A DNA stretch of 64,000 bases, from positions 81,152 to 145,151 of the forward strand of contig AAZW01000007.1 of assembly GCA_000169995.1 (NCBI GenBank), read 5' to 3'. Position numbers and translations under genes: made by a program. The notes beneath the pieces were generated by a model. That model did not search any database and was not told the origin of the DNA. It saw nothing but the letters and a program-made list of their open reading frames with translations. The stretch comes from Vibrionales bacterium SWAT-3. GTDB taxonomy: Bacteria > Pseudomonadota > Gammaproteobacteria > Enterobacterales > Vibrionaceae. Position 1 is the stretch's first letter. Every line of letters begins with the position of its first letter. Shown one piece after another: positions 28,870 to 37,269 of the stretch.

Positions 28870-29568
28870 CTAAGTTCTTAAATAGCCTTTTCCTCTCACA
28901 CTAGAAAGGAAAAAGTTAAGGGCTAATGCCAATGCCAATAAAACCATGCCTAACGCCACACCTTGAGCGAAAGCACCTTTGTGACTTTCCATTGCAATAG
29001 CGGTAGGGATGTTTCTTGTCATTCCCATAATGTTTCCGCCCACCATCATTGAACAACCCACTTCAGTGACGATGCGAGAAAACGCAGCAATGACTGCCGC
29101 CAGTAGAGGAAAACGAGTTTCCCAAATCAAGGTGCAGGCAACGCGAGTGGTTGAAACTCCCAGAGTGCGTGCCGTTTCGACAGCTCGGCGATCACTGGCT
29201 TGCAGCGCACCGTGCATCATGGCAACTAGAATAGGAAAGCAGATCAGCATCTGACCTAGAATCATAGCCTTTTGAGTGAACAGCAATTGCCAGTCGCCCA
29301 ATGGGCCAGAACGAGAGAGCATCATGTACATCAATAAGCCAATAACCACGGTTGGTATTGCTTGCAATGTGTTGATTACAGAGAGTAACGCCCATTTCCC
29401 AGGGAATTCCGTGTAGGCCAATAAGAAAGCCATGATGATAGAGGGAACAATTACCAGAGAGATGGCGGACAAAGATACGCTGAAGGACACCGCGACAATT
29501 TGCCACAGGTCGTGGTCAAAATTCACCAGTAAATTCAATGCATCTAGCGTTGTTTGCCATAAGGTCAT
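28870..29568 (-). CDS. tupB: Tungstate ABC transporter permease
   Basis: 232 residues, five to six membrane spans with the docking loop VETARTLGVSTTRVACTLIW. High similarity in style to TupB/ModB; AAVIAAFSRIVTEVGCSMMVGGNI is typical of TupB. Separated from the binding-protein gene by nearly 200 bases with no visible terminator. Confidence 0.87.
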   Translation of the reverse strand: MTLWQTTLDALNLLVNFDHDLWQIVAVSFSVSLSAISLVIVPSIIMAFLLAYTEFPGKWALLSVINTLQAIPTVVIGLLMYMMLSRSGPLGDWQLLFTQKAMILGQMLICFPILVAMMHGALQASDRRAVETARTLGVSTTRVACTLIWETRFPLLAAVIAAFSRIVTEVGCSMMVGGNIMGMTRNIPTAIAMESHKGAFAQGVALGMVLLALALALNFFLSSVRGKGYLRT

Positions 29569-29764
29569 GAAGTATCTCGTGTGAATCGATAATAGGTTTT
29601 TATCGGTAATGACTGATGTTAATCATAGCTGACACAATATTAATGAGCGTTATTGGCCAGCTATTATTTCTTTACTTGTTTGGTTTGCTGACTCGTTAAG
29701 CGTAGTGCTATTTGGCAAAGAGTGAACCTTTAACCCTATTTAGCACAACTTAGCGAGCGACAAA

Positions 29765-30571
29765 CTACTCAGCACTCGCAACAAACAGTTGCTTGCCGTG
29801 CAGCTTAAAGTTGTTGATCAGTTTTTGACCTTTAGGGTTAACCAACCAATCGCTGAACGTTTTTGCTGCTTGGTAGTGAATGCTTGGGTAACGCTCTGGG
29901 TTAACTAGAATCACTTGGTAAGGGTTGAATAGGTTTTCGTCACCTTGGAAAAGGATTTTTAGATCCAATTTGTTTTGGTAAGCCAGCCAAGTGCCACGGT
30001 CAGTCATTGTGTAACCTTGCATCTCTGACGCCATGTTTAGAGTAGGGCCCATGCCTTGACCAACGCTGCGGTAGCCGCCAAAGTTTGGCTCCATCTTAGT
30101 TTGAGCCCAGATACCCATCTCTTTCTTATGTGTACCTGAATCATCACCACGAGACACAAACGTTACATTGTTTGTCGCAATCGCTTTAAATACATCCGCC
30201 ACAGCTTTTTGAGATTCAACTTTCGCTGGGTCACTTTCAGGGCCAACGATCACAAAGTCGTTGTACATCAATTTACGAGGCAGTACACCGTAGCCTTTCT
30301 CAACAAAGTTAGCTTCTGCTTTTGGTGCGTGTGTCATCACCAAATCCACATCACCGTTTTCACCCATGCGAAGTGATTTACCAGTACCCGCTGCTAAAAC
30401 ATCGACTTTGATACCCGAATCTTTTTCGAATTCAGGCAGTAGATAATCCAGTAAGCCTGAATGATAAGTGCTTGTCGTTGTCGCAAGCTTGATATGAGTG
30501 GTGTCTTCTGCGCTGCTAGCCGAGTAACTGACGATAGATAGAGCTGCAATAGTTAGGGGAATTGCTTTCAT
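29765..30571 (-). CDS. tupA: Periplasmic tungstate-binding protein
   Basis: 268 residues from ATG 30571, the start of a signal peptide MKAIPLTIAALSIVSYSASSA; in-frame ATGs to 30646 precede it and lie in the leader. The mature protein has the TupA signature LATTTSTYHSGLLDYLLP, with TTTS as oxyanion contact, and RGDDSGTH and GMGPTLNMASE as later ligand loops. First gene of the operon. A sigma-54-type promoter lies about 115 bases upstream. Confidence 0.9.
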   Translation of the reverse strand: MKAIPLTIAALSIVSYSASSAEDTTHIKLATTTSTYHSGLLDYLLPEFEKDSGIKVDVLAAGTGKSLRMGENGDVDLVMTHAPKAEANFVEKGYGVLPRKLMYNDFVIVGPESDPAKVESQKAVADVFKAIATNNVTFVSRGDDSGTHKKEMGIWAQTKMEPNFGGYRSVGQGMGPTLNMASEMQGYTMTDRGTWLAYQNKLDLKILFQGDENLFNPYQVILVNPERYPSIHYQAAKTFSDWLVNPKGQKLINNFKLHGKQLFVASAE

Positions 30572-30685
30572 TATTATTATGTCCATTTTGTTAGAAATGA
30601 ATGACATGTCTTCAGTTTTAAAGGGCTCAAAGAAGGACATGTGCATAAGATGCTAATTATAGTAATTAGAAATCCTCTCCCTATA

Positions 30686-30701
30686 GGCAATCTTAATGCC
30701 A
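30686..30701 (-). promoter_or_regulatory. Sigma-54 promoter of tupABC-mobA-moeA
   Basis: Minus strand TGGCAT-TAAGA-TTGCC, with -24 GG and -12 GC at exact spacing. Predicted start near 30674, a leader of about 100 bases. It faces away from the divergent sigma-54 activator gene. Confidence 0.78.
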
Positions 30702-30741
30702 ACAAATAATGCATCAAGTCTCATTAAATTGCTGTTATTTC

Positions 30742-30814
30742 GGACAAAACTGCGTCATTTCGCTAGATAAAATGAACCAAAACATGAGCTAGGACAAAAT
30801 GTCGCACATTGTCC
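30742..30814. promoter_or_regulatory. Activator-site cluster between tupA and its response regulator
   Basis: GGACAAAATGTCG at 30792-30804 matches the palindrome GGACA-AAA-TGTCC at 12 of 13 positions. A weaker copy, GGACAAAACTGCG, is at 30742-30754 and an inverse half-site TTGTCC at 30809-30814. They lie 40-110 bases upstream of the tupA -24 element, a usual enhancer distance. Confidence 0.65.
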
Positions 30815-30874
30815 CTGTTGAATAAAAGGTTAATTGGTACACTCTGTCCCAACTTTCCCTTTCGGCTGATCATT

Positions 30875-32338
30875 ATGTCTTTACCTAGTTCAAACGCCTC
30901 TAACCTCAATCCAAACACCTTGACTCAATATCAGGCGTTTTCGGTCCTGGTGGTCGATGATGAAATTGGCATGCAGGCAATTTTAAAGAAAGCACTAGGT
31001 AAGTATTTTGGCAAGGTGTCGAGTGCAGGCTCTGTAGAAGAAGCAGAAACACTACGCTGCAATGAACACTTCGACCTGATCGTTCTCGATATTAATCTTC
31101 CTGGTCGCTCTGGTATTGAGTGGGAAGAAGCCTTCAATGAATGCGACCGAAAAGCAGATGTTATCTTTATGACTGGCTATGCCGATCTGGAGATGACCAT
31201 ATCAGCACTCAAGCTCGGTGCTTCAGATTTCATTTTAAAGCCATTCAACTTAGAACAGATGATTCAAGCTGTACTTCGTTGTATGGATAAGCGCCTTGAC
31301 CAAAGAATGCAGTACGCGTTGAAGCGTGATGTCAGCCGCCACATCAAAACCGAGATTATTGGTAACTCAGATAAGACCAAACAACTTAAGCTTCTTATTA
31401 GCCAATTTGCTCCATCACGAGCGTCCGTGTTGGTAGAAGGTGAGTCTGGTACCGGTAAAGAGTTGGTTGCACGTGGTGTTCATGAAGCCAGTAAACGAAC
31501 TGGACCATTTGTCCCAATCAACTGTGGTGCGATTGCTCCAGAGCTTCTTGAAAGTGAATTATTTGGTCACACCTCTGGTGCCTTTACTGGCGCGAAGAAG
31601 AATCGCGAAGGTTTATTCAGAGTGGCTAACGGCGGTACATTATTTCTTGATGAAATTGGCGAAATGCCACTGCCTATGCAAGCTGCACTGCTGCGAGTGC
31701 TCGAGCAACGTACCATTCGCCCCGTTGGCAGTGAGAAAGAGCTCTCCGTAGACGTTCGTGTTGTCGCGGCAACCAACAGGAATCTTCAGGAAGAGGTCGA
31801 GAAAGGGCACTTCCGCCGCGACCTATTTTACCGACTCAATGTACTTAAGATTGATGTGACCCCGTTACGCGAACGACCATCCGATCTGATTGAGCTTGTT
31901 CCATATTTCACGCGCCTGTTATCGAGTTAATTAGGTATGCCGATACCTAATTGGGCACATGAAGATATCTTAGCGATGAATGAATACGAATGGCCGGGCA
32001 ATATTCGCGAGCTTAAAAACCTAGTGGAGCGCTGCATTCTGTTAGACAAGCCACCAGCTCACTATTGGCGAGAGATAAATGGCGACCCGGCACCTGCGAG
32101 TATTTCAGTGACGGTGTCACATGGTGCTGAAGTGCCGAACTTGAATACAACGGATGCTGCTGAAGGCTATCCAAACACTTGGACACTTAAAGAAGTGGAG
32201 AAAGCACATATCGAACAGCTTGTGAGTTTTCACGATGGTAATAAGTCTGCAGCGGCAAGAGACCTTGGCGTTGCTCGTAAAACCTTAGAACGCAAATACA
32301 AAGACTGGAACACAGAAGGCTCAGAATATGCCGATTAG
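30875..32338 (+). pseudogene. Sigma-54-dependent response regulator split by an in-frame TAA
   Basis: Start ATG 30875. Receiver domain (VVDDE, phospho-acceptor VLDINLPG), AAA+ domain with GESGTGKELVA, sigma-54 loop GAFTGAKKN, Walker B LFLDEIGEM. At codon 352 (31928-31930) a TAA follows YFTRLLSS; the frame continues LGMPIPNWAHEDIL, then EWPGNIRELKN and a Fis-type helix-turn-helix (NKSAAARDLGVARKTLERK) to 32338. Unbroken it would be about 487 residues, the usual NtrC-family size. The stop removes sensor II and DNA binding. ATG 31937 could restart the tail, with little ribosome site. Same arrangement beside tup genes is recalled in V. cholerae. Confidence 0.88.
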
Positions 32339-34355
32339 ACGTCAGTGGTGGGCAAAGTGGGCGTTCCGCTTCAAAACCATGGTGCGCTACCGTTTACTGT
32401 TTCTCACGTCAGCACCGATCTTTCTTACACTGTGCGCGCTCGTTGCGATCACCTTTTATTGGTCTGTTCACTATACGTGGCAAGGCGCTTTGATCGATGT
32501 TGATGAACGTCTCGACGTCGCAGACAACAGTATTCATCTGATTCAAAACCAACAAGCTTATAACGTGCGCGCATTTGCTGAGTCTTACAACTTTCGAATG
32601 AAGCTTGCGAACGACGTGCCTCAAGATGAACTCATTCGTTGGGTCTCAGAGAATAAGTCACGATATGAGCTCGATTTTTTACGCTGGCGCAGCGTAGAGA
32701 GCATGGAAAAGAAGCTTGAATACCTGAATCTCACACATAAATCATCGTTTTTCAGTGTGTTAGACAGTAACGAACTCGATTACTTAGATCGTGACCTTGC
32801 AAGAAAGGCAGAAGTTCCGATGCTTTATGGTCATGATGTTGAAACACGTGGCTTGGTCAGCCGTACTGTCGTATCCATTAAAGATAAACATGATCATGTG
32901 ATCGGCTTTCTTGATGGCGGGATCTTGTTGAATAACAGCACTCAGTTGGTCGATCAAATCAGCAACCTGATCTATCCACAGAGAGAGGGCTTCAACCGTC
33001 ATGTAGGAACCGTCACCGTATTTCTTGACGACCTTCGTGTGAGCACTAACGTGCCATTAAGCAGTAAAGACAGTGCAGGGCGTGCAATCGGTACGCGAGT
33101 TTCTCACGAGGTTCACTCTAAAGTCTTAAACGAGGGCAAAGAGTGGCTCGACAGAGCATATGTATACGATGCATGGTACATCACGGCTTATCAACCAATT
33201 CACGACCAGTTTGGCAACGTGATCGGCATGCTATATACCGGTTACCTAATCTGGCCGCTCATTGAAACCTACCTGACTAACCTTGGTGAAATCAGCATTA
33301 CTATCGTTCTGTTGTTGCTTGTTTCAGGCTTGATCGTTCACAGAGGTGCGCGCGATCTTTTCAACCCTATCGAACGCATTCATAAAGTGGTGAAGCTAGT
33401 ACAGATGGGGCAAGACAAGCGAATTGGTACGTTAGGACTGGATGATCAACATGAGCTTACCTTACTTGCTAAACAATTCGACAAGATGTTGGATCTTCTG
33501 CATGAGCGCAATCAAGAGATTCAACAAGCGGCGTTAGAACTCGAGTGTAAAGTCCATTCTCGCACCGCTAGTTTGAAAGAGAAAACCGAAGAACTTGAGC
33601 TGCATATCAAGCTGCTAAACCAAGCCAGAGATAAGCTGGTGGTCAATGAGAAACTGGCAGCGCTAGGTGAGCTAACCGCAGGTATTGCTCACGAGATCAA
33701 TAACCCAACAGCGGTAATCCTTGGCAACGTTGAGTTGATGAAATTTGAACTAGGGGATGAAGTAAGCCGTGTCGAAGAAGAAGTCCATGCCATCATGGAG
33801 CAAATCGACCGAATCCGAAATATTACGCGAAGCTTGCTGCAATACAGCCGACACGGTGGCGTGCAGGATGAGATTACGTGGCAACACATCAACCCGATCG
33901 TCGATGAAAGTATCACGCTCGTGAAAACTGGGGCGAAAAAGCGCGGCATGGTTTACGTTTCGAACTTAAACGCTAAAACATCGGTTGAAGTAAATCGAAA
34001 CCAACTGCTGCAGATTCTGGTAAACCTACAAATGAATGCGATTCATGCGATGGACGGGCAGGGAACATTAACGATTTCGAGCGAAGACTGGGTAGAAAAC
34101 GGCATCTCTCATGGTGCTATTGTACATGTTGAAGATGAAGGTTGTGGCATCAAAGAAGAGCAATTAAAGCGCATCTTCTCGCCATTCTATACAACGAAAC
34201 GCGACGGGACTGGCTTAGGCTTATCCGTATCTCAAAGTATCTTGAGTCAAATTGGTGGCGAGATACGCGTAGAATCAGAAGTGGGTAAAGGAAGCCGCTT
34301 TAGTATCTACCTTCAGCAAAAAGCGACACCACAATTATTGGTGTCTAACCTTTAA
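32328..34355 (+). CDS. Membrane histidine kinase, partner of the sigma-54 response regulator
   Basis: 675 residues. Membrane spans near 23-45 and 320-340 frame a periplasmic double-Cache-type domain of about 275 residues; then a HAMP-like segment, a coiled coil, an H-box with phospho-acceptor GIAHEINNPTA, and a catalytic domain with N-box NLQMNAIHAM, DEGCGIKEEQ, FYTTKRDGTGLGLS. DctB-like layout. Overlaps the regulator gene by 11 bases, so they are co-expressed. It may sense formate, oxyanion or another small molecule; the ligand is unknown. Confidence 0.88.
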   Translation: MPIRRQWWAKWAFRFKTMVRYRLLFLTSAPIFLTLCALVAITFYWSVHYTWQGALIDVDERLDVADNSIHLIQNQQAYNVRAFAESYNFRMKLANDVPQDELIRWVSENKSRYELDFLRWRSVESMEKKLEYLNLTHKSSFFSVLDSNELDYLDRDLARKAEVPMLYGHDVETRGLVSRTVVSIKDKHDHVIGFLDGGILLNNSTQLVDQISNLIYPQREGFNRHVGTVTVFLDDLRVSTNVPLSSKDSAGRAIGTRVSHEVHSKVLNEGKEWLDRAYVYDAWYITAYQPIHDQFGNVIGMLYTGYLIWPLIETYLTNLGEISITIVLLLLVSGLIVHRGARDLFNPIERIHKVVKLVQMGQDKRIGTLGLDDQHELTLLAKQFDKMLDLLHERNQEIQQAALELECKVHSRTASLKEKTEELELHIKLLNQARDKLVVNEKLAALGELTAGIAHEINNPTAVILGNVELMKFELGDEVSRVEEEVHAIMEQIDRIRNITRSLLQYSRHGGVQDEITWQHINPIVDESITLVKTGAKKRGMVYVSNLNAKTSVEVNRNQLLQILVNLQMNAIHAMDGQGTLTISSEDWVENGISHGAIVHVEDEGCGIKEEQLKRIFSPFYTTKRDGTGLGLSVSQSILSQIGGEIRVESEVGKGSRFSIYLQQKATPQLLVSNL

Positions 34356-34614
34356 ACCTGCTAAGGCTATCGTTCGATGGTTGTCCTAGCTCGCTTGGGC
34401 TGTTATTTTTACATTCAGCCCAAGCACGAAAATCCCGCACTACTAAACTATCACCAATCAAACCTCAACCTCTGCCTGTTTGACCTATACCTCTTTTTGG
34501 TTATGTAACACAGTGTATATTTAGCGTTCTTGATGCATATCATCTGAACTGTACGAAATTTTGATAACTTGGTCGAAAATCCATAATCAAAACAAATAAT
34601 AAAGTCAGTCAGCT

Positions 34615-36234
34615 ATGAAATTAAGTAACTTATCTATCAAGTCAAAACTCGCCTCAATTGTCGTTCTATCGGTTGTACTGCTAGTAATGGCATCTACATT
34701 TAACCTCATGCAGCAAAGAGCCAGCTCTATGGAAGAGCGGCAGGATAAGCTCAGCGCTCAAGTTGAAACGGCCATTAGCTTAGCCAACTATTACTACAGC
34801 CAACGCAGTGTGCTCGGTGAAGAAGTTGCAAAGGAGCGAGCGCTGCAAGCGATTGAAACGCTTCGTTATGACAACACCAATTACTTTTGGATCCTCAACC
34901 AGCAACTCAACATCATTAGCCACCCATTAAAGCCAGAGCTAAATGGCACCAACGCAGGTAACTTGAAAGATGGAGCAGGAAAGCACCATTGGCGTGAAAT
35001 GGTGAATATCTCACACTCTCCTCAAGAGAAAGGCTTTCTCGATTACCAGTGGATGAGCCCTCAAGGTGAACTCAAAGATAAAATCTCTTACGTACAACTC
35101 TTCCCAGAATGGAACTGGATTATTGGCTCAGGAATACTGGTCGCTGATATTCAAGAGGCTTTCTACGCGTTAGCACTTAAAGAAGGCATGGTCGCGGTTG
35201 TTTTATCAGGCTTACTGTTTGCGATGGGTTATGCGATTTCTAACAACATAATCGTTCCGCTTAACAAGCTTATCGATAACACACATAAAATTGCCGATGG
35301 TGACCTCCGTGTTCGCATGAACATGACACGCAAAGATGAGTTGGGCGATATGAGCCACCAGATCGATACCATGCTCGACAAGCTGCAAACAACGCTTCGT
35401 ACAGCAAACGAGTCTGCAGACCTGTCTAGCAATATGGCAAGTCATATTGCGCAGGCCAGTGAAGAAGCTGCTACCAGTGTCAATTCGCAACATGCACAAC
35501 TTGAGCTGTTATCGACGGCAATGACAGAGATGAGCGCGACCATTTCAGATGTCGCGATGAATGCAGAAAACACCGCTGCGAGTACCAACAAAGTGGTTGA
35601 TCATGCTAACCAAAATGATGAAAACATGCAGGTAACCGCAACTACCATATCTCAAGTATCTGAGAACATTTCGACTGCAAATAACTTGGTCAGAGATCTT
35701 CAATCTGGTGTTACAGAGATAAGCCAAGTAGTCGGCGTGATTCGTGATGTATCAGAACAAACCAATTTACTGGCGCTCAACGCTGCGATTGAAGCAGCAC
35801 GAGCTGGGGAACAAGGGCGCGGGTTCGCTGTCGTTGCCGATGAAGTTCGTAATCTAGCGAGTCGCACGCAGAACTCTACCAACGAAGTGCAATCAACCAT
35901 TGAAAAACTAACACAGCAAGCTGAACGCACGTTTAATGCTATGCAAAGTAGCAACGAGAAAGTGGACCACAGTGTGGTAGCGTCTAACGAGACACGCCAG
36001 CAACTCGATGTGATTGTGAATGAGCTACACAACGCTAATGACATGGTCTCTCAAATTGCTGCAGCGTCTGAGCAGCAGAGCACAGTAGCAACAGAAATGA
36101 GTGAGAGTGTTACTGGTATTCATTTGGCTGCTAACGAAGTCTTACAGGCTTCACAATCGCTGGCTGAAGACAGTCAGAAGATGGCAAACACCACTGAGCA
36201 CCTTACTGAACAGTTGAAGTACTTTAAGGTTTAG
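34615..36234 (+). CDS. Methyl-accepting chemotaxis protein with single Cache (sCache_2) sensor
   Basis: 539 residues: span near 12-32, a periplasmic sCache_2 domain ([31 protein letters not shown]) to about 185, span near 195-215, HAMP to 270, signalling hairpin with [20 protein letters not shown]. sCache_2 receptors commonly bind small carboxylates. Adjacent to the kinase gene but with its own 259-base upstream region, which shows no evident sigma-28 promoter to me. Confidence 0.9.
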   Translation: MKLSNLSIKSKLASIVVLSVVLLVMASTFNLMQQRASSMEERQDKLSAQVETAISLANYYYSQRSVLGEEVAKERALQAIETLRYDNTNYFWILNQQLNIISHPLKPELNGTNAGNLKDGAGKHHWREMVNISHSPQEKGFLDYQWMSPQGELKDKISYVQLFPEWNWIIGSGILVADIQEAFYALALKEGMVAVVLSGLLFAMGYAISNNIIVPLNKLIDNTHKIADGDLRVRMNMTRKDELGDMSHQIDTMLDKLQTTLRTANESADLSSNMASHIAQASEEAATSVNSQHAQLELLSTAMTEMSATISDVAMNAENTAASTNKVVDHANQNDENMQVTATTISQVSENISTANNLVRDLQSGVTEISQVVGVIRDVSEQTNLLALNAAIEAARAGEQGRGFAVVADEVRNLASRTQNSTNEVQSTIEKLTQQAERTFNAMQSSNEKVDHSVVASNETRQQLDVIVNELHNANDMVSQIAAASEQQSTVATEMSESVTGIHLAANEVLQASQSLAEDSQKMANTTEHLTEQLKYFKV

Positions 36235-36306
36235 CGCTGTTCACCAGAAACTTATAGCGGCCATAGAACCATAGAATCAATAGCTGTTACATAGGCGGCA
36301 ACCATA

Positions 36307-36347
36307 AAAAACACCTCCGAACCTTATTCAAGTGCGGAGGTGTTTTT
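36307..36347. terminator. Bidirectional terminator between chemoreceptor and MscS genes
   Basis: AAAAACACCTCCG and CGGAGGTGTTTTT, 13-base arms around 15 bases, between convergent genes. Confidence 0.88.
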
Positions 36348-36377
36348 GTTTCTATCAATCTAACGAGAAACCTAAAA

Positions 36378-37268
36378 CTAAGAGTGTGTAGCCACTGAGA
36401 TTTTAGGTGGGTTGATATTGTGTTTCTTAAACTCTTTCATGACACGTAGCGTAATATCAGTCTCGAACAGCTTCTCATAGGCTGTATCCACCACATAAGC
36501 CTTACAGGTTAGCTGTATTGCTAGGTAGTTATCAGTGATGGTCTGTTTCACCAATACCGTCACAGGCTTGGGTAAGTGGATGTAACGACTTGATGAGGCC
36601 GCTTCCTGTATCAAATCACGGGCGAGGGTGATGTCCTCATCCATACCGACATAAAACGGAATCACCACCTGCATATCCAACGCGCCATAGTTACCACTCG
36701 TAGTGACTTCGTTTAAGAACTTGTTGTTCGGAATCGTGATGATGTCGTCGTTCAAAGTTCTCATACGTACAGAGCGTAAACCGATAGTAATAATGTCGCC
36801 GTAGTTACCTTCAAACGTGACGCGGTCACCTACTTGAAATGGTCTGTCAATCATTACGGTGATACCCGCGATGAAAGAGGCCGACAAGTCTTTAAGCGCA
36901 AAGCCAACCGACACCGCTAGCGTACCGCCAATCAGAGCCAAGATTTGGTCGTTGATGCGGAAACTCATCATGAACACGATAAGACCCGTACTCACATAAA
37001 TGAAAAACTGCATGAATGATTGAAGCTTTTGCAACAGCATTCGATATTGCACGAATTGGCTACCAAAGCTGGTCACCATTGAGTTAATGAACTTCAATAA
37101 TAACCACATCGCTGCAATGACGATGATAGAGAAGAACACGCCACTCCAACGAACCAAGCTCGCGATCTTAGAAATGTTTTCTACATTGGCTAACTCTTCT
37201 GTCGCGTAAGTCGGGAAACTTACCGCCGTCGCCAAGCCAACAAGTAATAGGACAAATAACTTCTTCAT
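36378..37268 (-). CDS. MscS-family mechanosensitive channel
   Basis: 296 residues: a likely signal-like first segment (cleavage near YATEE) or extra span, three membrane helices, a pore helix rich in Gly/Ala (IGGTLAVSVGFALKDLSASFIAGI), the beta domain (VGDRVTFEGNYGDIITIGLRSVRM and TIPNNKFLNE) and a short C-terminal domain. It begins one base after the stop of the 781-residue membrane protein, so the two are translated together and probably act together. Confidence 0.87.
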   Translation of the reverse strand: MKKLFVLLLVGLATAVSFPTYATEELANVENISKIASLVRWSGVFFSIIVIAAMWLLLKFINSMVTSFGSQFVQYRMLLQKLQSFMQFFIYVSTGLIVFMMSFRINDQILALIGGTLAVSVGFALKDLSASFIAGITVMIDRPFQVGDRVTFEGNYGDIITIGLRSVRMRTLNDDIITIPNNKFLNEVTTSGNYGALDMQVVIPFYVGMDEDITLARDLIQEAASSSRYIHLPKPVTVLVKQTITDNYLAIQLTCKAYVVDTAYEKLFETDITLRVMKEFKKHNINPPKISVATHS

Positions 37269-37269
37269 T

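Noticed and set aside
30809..30874. Earlier start codons for the response regulator
   Set aside because: They lie in the divergent regulatory region, overlapping the activator half-site; the ATG at 30875 is closer to the receiver domain.
31937..32338. The 133-codon tail of the response regulator as an independent gene
   Set aside because: The start is only six bases after the stop with no proper ribosome site, and the residues continue the AAA+ domain; it is the C-terminal part of one broken gene.
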